A stretch of 64,000 nt of DNA from the NCBI GenBank assembly GCA_021234155.1, contig JAJEKV010000065.1, positions 6,516,446 through 6,580,445 of the forward strand, written 5' to 3'. Numbering within the stretch: position 1 is the first letter of the stretch; every line of letters begins with the position of its first letter. Shown here one piece after another: positions 1 through 11,587 of this stretch. Made by a program: the position numbers and the translations under genes. The notes below the pieces were generated by a model. It was given only the letters and a program-made list of their open reading frames with translations, had not been told where the DNA came from and made no database searches. This DNA comes from Isoetes taiwanensis. Its lineage: Eukaryota; Streptophyta; Lycopodiopsida; Isoetales; Isoetaceae.

Positions 1-3000
1 TCCAACAGATAGCATGTGCGACAAATGTGCTTGAGAAGACCCACAATTTAAATTTTGAATCCAAGCCACAAAATTCGGATTTGAAAATACATTAACCTGG
101 TCGGTCAATTGTTCTGTCTCGATTCATGTAAAGAGTCCAATCCAAAATTGCCACTTTACAGGCTTGATTAGAAGAACTTGTGAATTTGTGATTGCCATTT
201 TGCTTGGATTTTTCCAACATAACTTCTAGAACACTACTCAAGAAGCTTAACTTTTTGAGTAAGCATTTGCCACAAAAATCCAACTACGTTTTGATGAATC
301 TTATCAAGCTTTACGAAGGAGTAGGACATGTAAAAAAGTATACATTGCTGCCTCCTGTCTTTTGCTTTTGCTACACAAATAAATAAATAAATATGCCACA
401 TTGTGAAGAAAACTTGTGCCCTTGCACCCGTAAAATCATACCAAGCAAAGCTCAATGTGTTCCTGAATGGATCATTCAAAATGATTTAAATGTTTGTAGT
501 GGTCTTCTATTTTCACATTCCATAGTGTCAACTCTCATAACTGGAAATGCTACTTAAAAACTTGGTCTCATAGAACATATGCCTCATCTGTCCCTAATTA
601 GTACAGATAGCAATAAAACCTAGATGTAGGAAATTGTGAGTTGCTATGTCATGGCGACATCAAAATCTGCAGTTCCTATGGTGTGCTGGGTGTATCTAAA
701 ACAAGTAATATAATGTTTTCTAACATGTAAAGTTAGAGCCTTACTCCAATGATTCAAGTGTGTTCTTAATCAGAACATAAAGCCACGAAGTGGAATAAAA
801 TATATGGAATCAGCTACTTCTTCGCTACACCTATTGCTATCTGTGTGAAGCTGAGACAGTCAGCTACTCAAATCCTATCCTGCACTTCATGTTTCATTTG
901 AGACTGAGACAGACAGCTACGCAGATCCCACCATGCACTTCATGTTGTAAGAACTTTTAAGATAGGTTTAAAACCACATACCTTGTATTTGATTGTTCCC
1001 TTCCTTGAGGCTATGTCAACATTCAGGCCAGACTTATGGCCCAGTGACTAGGCCATTTTGGTTAATTGATTCATGCTTTTGCACGATGTTTGACCTTTTC
1101 CTAAAAAATGGGAAACCCTTTACAACTAGGCATTGTGAAGATGGATCACTGTGTGGATTATCTTTTAACTTTGGACCACCTGTACATAACTCTATTCATA
1201 ATTGTTCCAGTTCATCCTTACACTTGTTTGTGCAACATAAGCCATGCTTCAAGATAAAACCACAATTTATTTATGCCACATCTTGCCTACGCTAGATGTT
1301 TCAAAACAACCAGCTACCTTCTGTCCAAGGATTTGTTAACATTGGAACTTGGCAACTTAGTTTGTGTATGTGCAGGGAGCTAATTGCCAGCCTATGCTTG
1401 CCAGCCTTAATTAAATAATTGTTTAAAAAGTGACCACCTGTCACTGCCTCAGTATCACCTTCGCCCCTTTGGTGTATACTAAATTTTTATGCTTCCATAC
1501 TACTGCAACATACTACTGTTTGCATCAAACATATGTCTGCACCATGCCCCTGCTACTTTCCCAGATGATCCAGAAGGCCAATTCATGTCTCATAGTTAGG
1601 AGTCCTTAAAGATGTGAAAAGCATCCCAATAGTTCCAATCCATGTGAGTGGTCAGTACCATGGAACCACAATTCATGCTCAATTTCTTACAATGGTTAAT
1701 TTATGCTAGAATCACAAAGCCTACATTATGGCATGTGTATCCCCTTCATAATGGGTGTTGATCCTATATAGTTAGAATCAGATGTAAACTGTATGCCATA
1801 CACCAAGCCCTTAGACAAGTCTTACAAAAAGAACCTGATTTTTCATAATTCCTTGAAATGAGCAATCGGAGACCTGCCCAAGGTCCGTACTTTACAGAGC
1901 GCCATAGGCTTAATGCTGTACCCTTCTGCCAAAAAATTGATTGCTGCACATGCCCAAATGATAAGATTGTGCCTCAGACCATTCAGGCATTCCAAACAAC
2001 CTTAAATTCAGTTATATTTATGTTAGCCACACAAACCATCTCAAAATTAATTTACTTGGTTCAGTGTGGATCCTGCAAATTCTTACCATATGAACAGATT
2101 TACTACTCTGCAAGCCTGTCATGTGCTTTTACCATTACGTTGTCCAGATATGATCCGTGCCTTTTCAACTGTGGGCTCACCATTGTAGTCAACTTGGCCA
2201 AGCTCTTTCAATAAACGTAGCCTGCAGCATCAGCTCCCATATCTGCTACTTTATCATTATCCCATGGGAAACCATCCTGCAGGAGTCTGCAACTCAACAT
2301 ATTGTTGCAACCATGCAACAATAAATTATAAGTCTAAACATGACAATTTTGCACATTAAGGTACAAAACATAATGACCCTAGGTTTTAACACCATGCCCT
2401 CTTGCTATTGATTTGTACCTGTAACAACTCAGTTACCAGGTCCAAGAATGCTCCATGCACATTCCAGTGCAACCACTTTACAAGAGAAAGATACAACAAT
2501 GATCGAGGAGAAGATCATTTTGGCTATTTTCCACTTAACTCTTAACCTTTGTACTGGACAAAACTTTTAGGGTGATGGTCTGGATTTAAAAATACTCCAA
2601 AGTCCTTTGCATCTTTAGGCCACATCCTAATAATTCGGTTTTAAACAAAGCATTGAGACCTCATAGGCTATCAACACTAAGTGGAGCACCACCATGTTCA
2701 CCAAGTCACACTGGTCATGAAATGGAAGACCTTAGCCTGCCATCGCAGCTTGCTTCCACAGGTGCTTGTTACACAAATAATTGGTGAAGAGAACCATTGT
2801 CTTGGATTTGGTTATTACTTATCCATGTCCTGTCAGTATCCAGCATGGTCCCATTCTTAAAATTATCTATTAACCTAATCTCTTTGATCAAGGAACAAGT
2901 ACTAACAAATTGAAGCTATTTCCAATAGGCCTTTAACATCTAACCTTTATACTGGGCAAAACATCATCTGAGTCAATGCATTTGGGCGTTAAGGATATGG

Positions 3001-3601
3001 CTATGCTGGATAAAGAGCCCAGATTTGGCAGAGGTGAAGCTTTTCTGGAATTGGCTATGGCTTATGAGTTAGGATCAGGATTTACGAGGAGATTTTAGGG
3101 CCAAAAGGCAGAAAAAGACGGATTCGAGGACCCAAAAGCTTGACTAGTAGACTGGGACATGCCATATACTATAAGGTTGTGTCGGAGTTGAAGAATAGGC
3201 TTGACCTTCTGCCAAGTGAGAGTTTATCATAATATGTGTCAAAAGGCAAGAAAACTAATTAGTCTGCAAGCAACCTGGTTCATAGAACACCCAAAGCTAA
3301 TCATCAGCACCTGTAGCTGTAGCTTTGAGCGCCAGAATCAATTATATAGAGACCCTCCAGGCCAAATCGGCCTGATACCACCATCTTATTGAGAATTGTG
3401 AAAGAAAGCCACCAAAGTTGCTTGCATTATAGCCTTTCCAACCACCATTATGACTTTGAAAATATCATTGCAACAGATCTGTGCCTGATCACCCCAGCCT
3501 TTAGAACCATAAAAAATATGATAATCTGTCCAGGTAGAAGTTATGTCCCCCTGTAGACCTGCGTTCTGCATAGACCAGAGAAGAAAATATGAGAACTACA
3601 G
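1..3601. other. Intergenic, no gene recognised
   Basis: Open frames here are all short and overlap on both strands, and none has a recognisable domain. The stretch holds an imperfect direct repeat (about 847-895 and 899-947, both ending in the words cacttcatgtt) and loosely related phrases near 2540 and 2940 (aaccttt-tactgg-caaaac). It may be downstream sequence of the mTERF-like gene or old decayed repeats. Confidence 0.5.
847..947. repeat. Imperfect tandem duplication, about 50 bp x 2
   Basis: Two adjacent copies share the order ctgagacag, cagctac, cagatcc/caaatcc and cacttcatgtt with scattered substitutions. No coding meaning is visible. Confidence 0.55.
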
Positions 3602-4529
3602 TTATGCTGCCAAGCACATTTCATCTTTGCTGCCAAGACCATCACACTTAGTATGTGGCACACCCTGGTATATCGACTTACTTCCAGCATACTTTTCTAG
3701 AAACTTCTCTTTGAACTTTTGCTCACTCATTGACAAAATAGTTCCCAATGCATAGTGCTTTTTTAAGAAGCCATTTGAATACAGCCAAGCCATGAGTCTG
3801 CAACGGGGATTGATTCTTTTATCAAAACTATACAATAGGAATGTTGGAACTGTCGAGATAGTTGAGATAGGGTACTTTAAATCATCCAGCAAATAAGCTA
3901 GTCTCGCCTGGACATTCTCTATCCTTCTACACAATATCTGTGGCTGAAATCTTAAAATCCTAAGACAATCATCTTGAGGCAATCCAAGACCCTTAAAATA
4001 CTTCAATCTCTCTTCCAATACTTCTAAATTCAACCCTGCTATACAAGCCAGCGAATAGGCGAACTTGCTTGAACATGTATCACATCCTATTTTTGACAGA
4101 AGCATCTATCTGTCTAAAATGCATTTCCCTAAGGATCTTCCAAAAATGTCATGTTTACAGGTAACTATTCTTACAATCATTTCGTTAGTGAGGCCCCCCT
4201 TACGTAGAAAATCGATTTTCGGCTTCAAAGTACGATCTACGTGAAGACTTGTCTATCTCTAGCTCATCAAACAGCTTTGGCAAGGACTCAAGCTTTTCAT
4301 CTGATGAGCATATCAGGATAAATGGAAACCTTAATAGGATTCGTTCCACTTCTACAATTGACAATCCGTAGCTTAGAAAAAACTCCACAATTCTTGAAAA
4401 TGCAGCCCCACCGCTATTCCAGGATGCGAGGCACATGGTGGGAGGAGAGCTTCCGTCGGATCTGAAGAAGAAGGGGCTGGATGATCGAGAGTTTACAGGC
4501 AGCAGCCAGTTTGGAGCAGTCACCAGCAT
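3602..4529 (-). pseudogene. mTERF-family protein, frameshifted
   Basis: mTERF proteins are organellar nucleic-acid-binding solenoids built of about 30-residue helical repeats, acting in mitochondrial or plastid transcription and RNA processing. The 5' part (4529-4200, 109 residues) has a Ser/Arg-rich possible transit peptide and then a clear mTERF repeat (FFLSYGLSIVEVERILLRFP). The 3' part (about 4205-3602) continues with RYFKGLG-like and ILRFQPQIL repeats and a typical C-terminal tail. The two halves are in different frames, joining near 4200, and the 3' half has a TAG just before the Met at 4105. The product is about 300 residues, short for the family. It lies head-to-head with the FCF1-like gene, with a Harbinger element between them. 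Family assignment is from repeat character by eye. The breaks could be real decay or consensus errors. Confidence 0.7.
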
Positions 4530-4580
4530 ATTCTATGTATATGCCAGCATATACCTGGATATGCCTACAAACCCACATAA

Positions 4581-4634
4581 ACGAGGATTTGCCCCCCTAG
4601 GGGCAAAACGAGGGTTTGCCCCCCTAGGGGCAAC
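4581..4634. repeat. 27-bp tandem repeat x 2
   Basis: Two units, 4581-4607 and 4608-4634, differ by two bases. Each contains the near-palindrome gcccccctaggggc. It lies just upstream of the mTERF-like start, within the original divergent promoter. Confidence 0.85.
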
Positions 4635-4764
4635 CCAAAAATAAAAGGGTTCCAATGTAAAATCATGTAAAATCCAGTAAGTTTGTATAGTATTTGATGT
4701 AAAAAATTTTTGGCTAGCCTAATTTCCAATTTCGAAACCCTGCCCGGGTCGGACCCCTGCAAAA

Positions 4765-4780
4765 GGGTGCATTCCCATTA
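4765..4780 (+). repeat. Harbinger left terminal inverted repeat
   Basis: Sequence gggtgcattcccatta, matching the reverse complement of 8025-8040 with one mismatch. Confidence 0.85.
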
Positions 4781-5271
4781 AACCGAATTACCGTAAATAC
4801 CTTGCCATGTGGCAATCCCAGATCCGAAAATCGGCCTTTCCCATTAATTTAACCGAACCCATTTTGGCTTACGTGGCAAAGGCGAACTCCTTTTTTTCGG
4901 AAGTTCGTCGCCTCTTCCGAAAGACCGAATTTTCGTCTGGCTTTGTCCTTTTGTGAAAATCTAACCGGCATATAGAAACCTTACCGGCTAGATTGAACTC
5001 CTCTTTCCACTCATGTGCAGTAACAGAACTTGGCGCCATTTTTGGAGTACATATACAAAGGCCATGAAGACGTTTCTTATGCATTCATTCTTTCTATTAC
5101 GGTGATTCGGTGATTTCAAGCATTCAGACAATGAGAGGAAACGGCAGCAATTCCGCCCACAACTCTGGATTTCGAATTTATGCACAAGAGATCAGCCAGG
5201 TCTGCATTTCCATTTCTGATTCATTAATTTTCAATTGTCAAGTCTATTTTGTAAAACAAATACTTGTGTAG

Positions 5272-5868
5272 CAGAGCTCTTTTACAGGCCTCCTGAACAG
5301 TGAAGACTGTGTGCAAGAAACACAAGAATTGGAAGAAATTTATAATTCTTGCACTGGTAATGGTAATGGTGCTTCTAATGTAGAGAATTTTGCCCAAGGA
5401 CCTGCCAATTCCAAGAATGTAAGAAATTATGTGAGTACTCATTGGACTGCTCATGAATTGATGATTCTTCAGGCTGCCAAGAAGGCAGATGAGGAGAAGC
5501 GTATGTTTGGGGGATGTAGAGAGAAAATGAAGAAACGAGATGTAAGATGGAGTGAGATTGAAGACTATTGTTGGAAACATGATGTTAGAAGATCTCATAA
5601 AGCTTGCTTGACAAAATGGGAGGGGCTGGCAGGAAACTTTAAGAAGATCAATGATTATGAGAGGGAAATTCCTAGCGGGAGAAATAGCTACTGGCAAATG
5701 TCTAGTGCAGAGCGCAAAGATTGCAATTTGCCTACTAACTTCTTCATGGATGTTTATGATGCAATGGACAGATGGTATGGAAGAAAGACATCAGTTAATC
5801 CTGGTGGCCTTGTGTCTGAATCTTCCATTCCAAGCTCTTTCACCACTCCACATTCAACAGCATTGTAA
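5272..5868 (+). CDS. Harbinger Myb/trihelix-like DNA-binding protein (main exon)
   Basis: Harbinger elements encode a second protein with a Myb/SANT-like trihelix domain that binds the element ends and helps bring the transposase to the nucleus and DNA. Here the domain runs from about RNYVSTHWTAHELMILQAAK through a WSEIEDYCW helix to LTKWEGLAGNFKKINDYER, followed by a conserved YW..S..ER segment and an aromatic DVYDAMDRWYG motif. The frame opens after a stop at 5269-5271 and has no ATG before the domain, so an upstream exon is likely. An ATG at 5131 followed by a donor (CAG/GTCTGC, 5197-5205) is a candidate, but its phase does not join cleanly to the acceptor at 5287. The start is therefore unresolved. 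It converges on the transposase gene. Confidence 0.75.
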   Translation, partial: QSSFTGLLNSEDCVQETQELEEIYNSCTGNGNGASNVENFAQGPANSKNVRNYVSTHWTAHELMILQAAKKADEEKRMFGGCREKMKKRDVRWSEIEDYCWKHDVRRSHKACLTKWEGLAGNFKKINDYEREIPSGRNSYWQMSSAERKDCNLPTNFFMDVYDAMDRWYGRKTSVNPGGLVSESSIPSSFTTPHSTAL

Positions 5869-6119
5869 CTCAATATTTCAGACATTACTTTATGTAAAGC
5901 CTTTTTATAATAGTACCTATGTACTCATTGTAAGGGCTATGCATTTAACTTCTAAAAAGCTATATCAATAAGTTGCCATTTGCAATCACGTGTAAAATGG
6001 ACCCATCACTTTCTTCGAACCTTTTATGGAAGAGAGAACATTATTAACCATAATCTTTGTGTGCATAAATTTCATTCATACTGAACGTACATTCAACCAC
6101 TTCCATGAATTCAACCTAA

Positions 6120-6440
6120 CTAATGCAATATTAGAAAATCCCTGGAATCAAGGGGAAACTTTATTTAACATGAAGATCATTTAAACATATCATGAAACTT
6201 TGTACCAGAAGAAGTCAGAAAACTTTCTAACATGAACTTCATTGCACCACTGTAAAATATATCAGAGAACATTATACAACATAACAGGAAACATTCCAAC
6301 ATAAATTTTATAGCACCACTGTAACCCAATATGTCAGAATTACATAATAACAAGCTTTTAACCAAACTTTTCAGAAATCACATAATAACAAGCTTTTAAC
6401 CCAATATTTCAGTAATAGCAAACTTTTAGAAACAAATACT
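6120..6440. other. Harbinger spacer between convergent genes, short direct repeats
   Basis: Non-coding, AT-rich. The word cataataacaagcttttaac occurs twice (near 6344 and 6379), and aac-ttc/ttt-at-gcaccactgtaa occurs twice (near 6233 and 6303). This is probably the shared 3' region of the two genes. Confidence 0.5.
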
Positions 6441-6496
6441 ACTCTCATTTTTCATCTACAATTCCATAATGAACGTAGTTGCACAACCGGCATTGT

Positions 6497-7843
6497 TCAT
6501 CGATTTGACCACAAATGGTCACATATGACTTGTCGCAATTGATGTCCAGTATTGCGAGGCTCACGCCCAATGGGCTCATCTCTATAAGGAGCTGCATGGT
6601 TATAGTTGTTGAGGCTTTCAATCACAGTTTGTGAGTAACGATCACCTCTGTCTATCATGATGTTGTGGAGCATACAACAAGCAATGATGATTCTGAACAA
6701 AGCTTTCTTGTTAGGCTTGTAAAGCTTCCTATTAAGCAGCTGCCAAGACTTTTTAAGAAGACCAAAAGAACGCTCCACAGGCATACGAGTAGATGAATGC
6801 ATATAATTGTACCTGTCAGTTTTAGGAGGTAGTGTTGTACCAGGAAAAGGTACAATGAGCCAAGGCAGCAATGGGTAACCAGCATCACCAAGAATGTATT
6901 CAGGAATACTCTGACCCGATATTTGGATTGATGCACCATTCAACCTCTCACCTCTTTGAACTAGATGGGCAAAATTTGAGATTCTAAGCTGTCGTGCATC
7001 ATTTACACTACCAGGATATCCAGCAACAACATCCAAAAATCTAGTTCGACTATCAACGATGGCTTGCACTAGCATGGAGAAGTTCTTCTCTCTGTCAAAC
7101 CAGTCAACTTCACTTTCATATTCAGGGAGCTCCATGACAATGTGTGTGGCGTCGATGGCTCCACAGCAATTAGGAAAGCCATGCATAGCTTGAAAACCGC
7201 GCTTCACTCTAACCATGTCTTCACATGTTGGCCATTGCAAATGCTTCTGAGAAGTCTTTAATAATGCTTCAACAAACTTCAAAGTTACCGGTGATGCTGT
7301 GGATGTTCCAACACCAAATAGCTCTGATAAAGTTATAAAGCTATCACCTGATGCTAATCTCTTAAGAGCAATTGCAACCTGTTTCTCTACGGAAACCACA
7401 CGATTGGGAATGGAAGAGAAACATGCAGGTGTACGGGACTCTAGTTCAGGCGCAACCAATTCACAAATGTAACGAAAGGTACCTTGAGAAATTCTAAAAA
7501 GATCTTTGAATCTAGTTGCATCTGCTATCATCACATAATCTTCAAAATGGTACCACCAATGAATTGAGCGAGGTCTAATATACCATTGTCCATATCTAAT
7601 TCCGGTTAGAGTACCTCTGGGGAGATGTAATTCTTCTGACAATATTGATAAGAATAAGATGGCTGACATTCTCTCTTGTTGTTCTTCATCATTTTCAATA
7701 TTAGAAAGCAACAGGGAAGCTGTTTCTTGAACCTGGAAATCTTCTTCGTCATCCCAAAGGGCATCGATGTCATCCAAGAGCTTCAATGCTATTGTCATAG
7801 CTGGGAGCAGGAGTGCTAGTAGAAGAAATACTTGTGCATCCAT
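6497..7843 (-). CDS. PIF/Harbinger DDE transposase (HARBI1-like)
   Basis: The open frame encodes 448 residues, a usual length for plant PIF transposases, with no internal stop. A helix-turn-helix region lies at about residues 151-193. Catalytic residues fit the superfamily: Asp231 in GAIDATHI, Asp320 in ILGDAGYPLLPWL and Glu357 in PVERSFGLLK. Other family marks are GYPGSVNDAR (277-284) and ACCMLHN near the C-terminus. The protein cuts and pastes the element at TWA targets together with the Myb-like partner. The annotated N-terminus (MDAQVFLLLALLLPAM) is oddly hydrophobic, so the true start could be a downstream Met or come from an upstream exon. An intact frame suggests fairly recent activity, although the flanking trinucleotides no longer match exactly. 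Confidence 0.93.
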   Translation of the reverse strand: MDAQVFLLLALLLPAMTIALKLLDDIDALWDDEEDFQVQETASLLLSNIENDEEQQERMSAILFLSILSEELHLPRGTLTGIRYGQWYIRPRSIHWWYHFEDYVMIADATRFKDLFRISQGTFRYICELVAPELESRTPACFSSIPNRVVSVEKQVAIALKRLASGDSFITLSELFGVGTSTASPVTLKFVEALLKTSQKHLQWPTCEDMVRVKRGFQAMHGFPNCCGAIDATHIVMELPEYESEVDWFDREKNFSMLVQAIVDSRTRFLDVVAGYPGSVNDARQLRISNFAHLVQRGERLNGASIQISGQSIPEYILGDAGYPLLPWLIVPFPGTTLPPKTDRYNYMHSSTRMPVERSFGLLKKSWQLLNRKLYKPNKKALFRIIIACCMLHNIMIDRGDRYSQTVIESLNNYNHAAPYRDEPIGREPRNTGHQLRQVICDHLWSNR

Positions 7844-8024
7844 GAATTTGTTTCGGCCAGTAGAAAAATTTTAACGAGAAATCGGCAGCAGAAAAATTCG
7901 AATTCAAAAAAAAAAGAGGAAACCGGAACACAAACGGTAAACAAACTAGCTAATTAGCACCTAATGGGAAAGGTGCCCCAATTACAATCCCAGTTTTGCT
8001 GACGTGGTAAACTGGGATGCACCC

Positions 8025-8040
8025 TAATGGGGATGCACCC
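8025..8040 (-). repeat. Harbinger right terminal inverted repeat
   Basis: Sequence taatggggatgcaccc, followed by taa at 8041-8043 as the probable target duplication. Confidence 0.85.
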
Positions 8041-8092
8041 TAAGCGTATAACCGAGAGAAGAGGTTTAAACGGTCGCAGCAGCGGCAGCAAG

Positions 8093-9534
8093 ATGGGCAA
8101 AGCTTCGAAGACTCGTAAATTTGCTCAAGTCAAGCGTATGCTTGCTCCTAAAGCTATCAAGCAGTGCGTGTGTTAGATTTTGCTCCTTGGATTAGATTTT
8201 TAAAATCTGTGGTTTTGCTAATATTGTACACAATGCTTGTAGGTATAAAGAAGAAGTCCTCAATCCTGCGAAAAAGGATCTTGAAAAATCAAAGCTTCCT
8301 AGAAATATGTAATTACTTGCCACGAGAGACATTGTTCGACTTATGGCGAATAATTCCTTATTCAAAAGTTTTACGTGCATTTCAGCCGAGAATGTATCTT
8401 CGCTTTATTTTTTAAGTACAAATGACATTAGGCCCGCCATATCATGTCTTTGGTAGATCTGAACTTCATCAACTTTTCTATTCAAAATAAGGTAGGTTAC
8501 ATTTTTTCTTCCAAATTGATCCTCAAGCTTGTGCATTAAGTGACATCCGTTTATTTCTGCAGCTGGATTTGGAAAAGGCGATGATGGATTGCTTATATGC
8601 CAAATGTGAGTAAGCTTTTACTAATATTTTGGTTGGATATGGACAAAGTCCTTCTAATTTAAGCTAATATATGTAAGAGCTTGATTGCTTTTATTTGATC
8701 TCATTTAGAAAAAGCATAGTGTTATAGACTGCACGAGGGAAATCGAGATAGAGCATTTATACAGGCCTTTAAATCTGCAGTTTACTTCTAAGTTCAAGTG
8801 GAGTTGCAAGTTTTAAGCTATGCTTCTCAAACTCTGCTGTAATAGCCCCACACACTTTTTGAGGTGTCTACTCTGGCTTGTCTAAAAGGTTCTTATGTGA
8901 CATTATACAGGTACACCATGCATAACAGATTGCGTGATGGCAGAGCTTGAAAAGCTTGGACAAAAATATCGTGTGGCATTGAAGTAAGAAGCTTTCCTTA
9001 TGCTTAAAAAGCTTGATACGTTTTAGTTGATAGTAAAATATACATTTTTTCTCAAGAATTGCAAAGGATCCACGGTTTGAGAGGCTGCCTTGCACACACA
9101 AGGGAACATATGCTGATGACTGCCTTGTGGATCGCGTTACTCAGGTAGGCTAGAGATGTAAGGTATTTTATCTCTAATTGCTTAATGTAAACATTCTAAC
9201 TTTGGATATATTTCAGCATAAGTGCTACATAGTTGCTACATCGATGTGAGATCCAAGAAGCGATCCGTAAGGTATCCACTAGCTTTTTACGCGATGATTA
9301 TTAGCATGCAGAATATTTTTTATGATGAGCTTGTTGATTTATAGATTCCTGGTGTCCCAATTATGTATATTACACAACATAAGTATTCAATTGAAAGGTT
9401 GCCAGAAGCTACCATTGGGGGAGGTATGTATGCCCACTCGCACCCTAGAAAATGATGAAATAATCAAACTATATCCTATGGTAAAATTTTGTGTATGATG
9501 TGCAGCTCAAGGATGTAAATTAAGGTTGACATGA
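8093..9534 (+). pseudogene. FCF1: FCF1/UTP24-like rRNA-processing PIN protein, nine exons, frameshifted
   Basis: FCF1/UTP24 is the PIN-domain nuclease of the small-subunit processome that cleaves pre-rRNA around 18S. Exons, by homology and GT-AG sites: 8093-8163, 8243-8308, 8386-8491, 8563-8605, 8911-8983, 9057-9144, 9217-9271, 9345-9423 and 9506 onward. Exon 1 reads MGKASKTRKFAQVKRMLAPK. Later exons read [71 protein letters not shown] and IPGVPIMYITQHKYSIERLP, all nearly identical to the eukaryotic family. All junction phases fit. Exon 3 has a stop (8430s) and two compensating shifts around the GPPY segment, exon 7 is frameshifted after HKCYIVAT, and the last exon does not give the usual APRY end. 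It is therefore a decaying gene or contains sequence errors. Confidence 0.88.
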
Positions 9535-10344
9535 CAAGCCACCAAAAATCTGAACAAAGTCTTAATTTTGCTTATCTGGAAGCTGCATCTATTGGCATGA
9601 AGGGGGCTAGCAGCAAATCTTGGCACAAATTTGCATGAAGAGTAGATGTAGGCAATCATGAAACATGAGATGGCAGGTCCATCTGAAGGGCGCTTACAAA
9701 GCTCTGGAGTTGGAGGTTCTAAAACCAAAAGCCATAAAGTAGATTGATTTTTTAAGTGGGGGTTCCATTTCAGTACCCTCAGCCAATAGACCAAAACTGA
9801 TTTCTTTGTTGTGTATCCTTATCGTGAGAGGAGAGGTGCATCTGGAGGCATTGTTTGTCAAGGTGCTTTTGAGTTTCTATGACAAGGACAATGGTAAATA
9901 AAAACCACAGTCACCTGTTTCTCCTCCCTCAAAGTGTAAAATCTGATTCGTCTATGTAGGGATTATGCTCTCTAAGGCAGTTTGCATGTGTGCACTTTCA
10001 AATGAAAAGCATATGATTAATGACTGTAAACATGATTGTGAAATGCCGCCGATTGTATACACAATGAGAGATTGCATTGTGGTCCCTCTAATGGATTGAA
10101 ACCATGGATGATTCAATCTCTAGTTTCTTAATTCAATTCATTTGTAATTGGAATTCTCTGCCTCAGGCCCCCTTGCTTTATTCTTTGGTTGGGATGAGTC
10201 TTCTTGAAGGGCAATGCGGGTGCACAGGTATGTGGTTTAGACATATGCCGTAGGATGGTCTGGGTTTGAATTGAAGCCAAACAAAATTACATAACTCACT
10301 GTTTCAACTGCCTTTTCTAATGTAGGGACTTTAGCGTGGCAATT

Positions 10345-10406
10345 CCTATCTCTGAAGGTGGTGTCCTAGATTTAGAGCTCTCTAGGCGACACCTTCAGAG
10401 ATTGGG
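10345..10406. repeat. Hairpin, 26-bp arms
   Basis: The arm 10345-10370 (contains atctctgaaggtg) pairs with 10381-10406 (contains caccttcagagat) across a 10-base loop, with a few mismatches. It could be a small MITE core or a fold-back precursor. Confidence 0.75.
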
Positions 10407-10430
10407 ATTGCCTCTGCACATGTCTCTAAA

Positions 10431-10560
10431 CATTCTTCTCTGAAGATTCTTGATAAGCAAAACAATTATTTTTTTGTCGTGTCTTGACTCACCTACATTC
10501 TTCTCTAAAGATTCTTGATAAGCAAAACAATTATTTTTTTGTCGTGTCTTGACTCACCTA
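10431..10560. repeat. 65-bp tandem duplication
   Basis: Units 10431-10495 and 10496-10560 differ at a single base (tgaag versus taaag). The near identity points to a recent duplication. Confidence 0.92.
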
Positions 10561-11213
10561 TAGCAGTTGATAAGTTGGTGGAGCATAGTGTGGATCCTTT
10601 GTGGAGGCATTATTTTCTTTATTAGGTGTGTACCCATAGCTTTTTGCCGAACAAGTCTGATGCACTTGGTTCACATTAGAAGATTTTCCTATTGAAGTAC
10701 ATGTCCAGACTTCATGATTGCTATTGCTTATAGCTTGGGTTTGTATCATGCTCATTCGATTGTCAACGATCCATGTATTTGTGTGCCTCCCTGCTGATGC
10801 GCCTCTTCCAAAAATTATTGTTGTTAAAAGTGGCCCTCTGTTTTCCAGATATAAACTTTCTATGCTTAATGGTCCTGAGCTTGTTGATATGGTCTAGTCC
10901 CTCTATTCATCTGTCCCAAATCACATGGCTCCTTCCAAGAAATACAAGAAATACAAGGGATGTTAAAGATACAAGGGATGTTAAGAGATACAAGGACGTA
11001 AAAAATTTCTTCCTTCCTTCCTTCCTTTTAGCGCCTTTTGCATCTTTTATTCTTAGCACTTTGTCTTGTACCTCAGCTCCTCCATCCGATATCACCACGT
11101 ATCTTTTACCAATTTTTTCCATTGAACAATATTGAACAACATGAGATGTTGGCAACGATTTCCTCTAAGAAGAATGTTTAGAGGCGTCATGGGCAGATTG
11201 GTCTATCCCTCGT

Positions 11214-11492
11214 ATGAAAAGAGTAGCTCGTTGGAGGCATAATTATACACCACCAGCATCTATTTCTGATTATATCCCACCCGGTGAACCACCATCATCC
11301 ATTATTTTTACATCGTTTCCTCACTTGGCAGACCAACTAAAGAACGAGGAACATGCTTATATTGACTATAGATTTGGAACATCGACCACTAGAGCCTCCT
11401 GCACAATGAAGTTGATTTCTTGGAATGTCCGGGGTGTTACTTCTTCTTTAGCGAAAAGGAGTAGACTGTCTATGGCTCTGCATAAGGGATGA
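11214..11492 (+). pseudogene. LINE fragment: start of APE-type endonuclease ORF
   Basis: The frame contains MKLISWNVRGVTSSLAKR, starting at about 11406, which is the start of the AP-endonuclease domain of plant L1-like LINE ORF2 proteins (the N of WNVRG is the first catalytic residue). A stop follows 28 residues later and no further endonuclease or reverse-transcriptase motifs are visible before the LTR element at 11809. The upstream part (RVARWRHNYTPPASISDY) may be the inter-ORF linker. This is a truncated relic. Confidence 0.65.
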
Positions 11493-11587
11493 ACATATGC
11501 AGCGAATGGAGGTGCTAAGGGGTCTGTTGGCAATGGCGCCCACCGCATCCCATACTGCCAATAATCCTCGAAGAAAAGGGGATACAT

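Larger units (their letters stand above)
4765..8040. mobile_element. PIF/Harbinger DNA transposon
   Basis: The element is 3276 bp. Its ends are inverted repeats: 4765-4780 (gggtgcattcccatta) matches the reverse complement of 8025-8040 at 15 of 16 bases. Subterminal motifs (cctttcccatta near 4833, and its complement near 7965) extend the symmetry. The flanking trinucleotides are aaa (4762-4764) and taa (8041-8043), one mismatch from the TWA duplication expected for this superfamily. It carries the two proteins the superfamily needs, a Myb/trihelix-like protein and a DDE transposase, on opposite strands and converging. A second copy of the terminal motif (8014-8024) makes the exact right end slightly uncertain. 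It sits about 50 bp upstream of the FCF1 start codon. Confidence 0.9.
9535..11213. other. Intergenic with hairpin and tandem repeat
   Basis: I see no gene in this stretch. It holds an inverted repeat (10345-10406), a 65-bp tandem duplication (10431-10560), and a short atacaag(g/a)gatgtta / cttccttcctt simple-sequence tract (about 10930-11035). Confidence 0.6.

Noticed and set aside
7801-7843. Signal peptide on the Harbinger transposase
   Set aside because: The hydrophobic first 20 residues probably reflect a wrong start; a nuclear enzyme should not be secreted.
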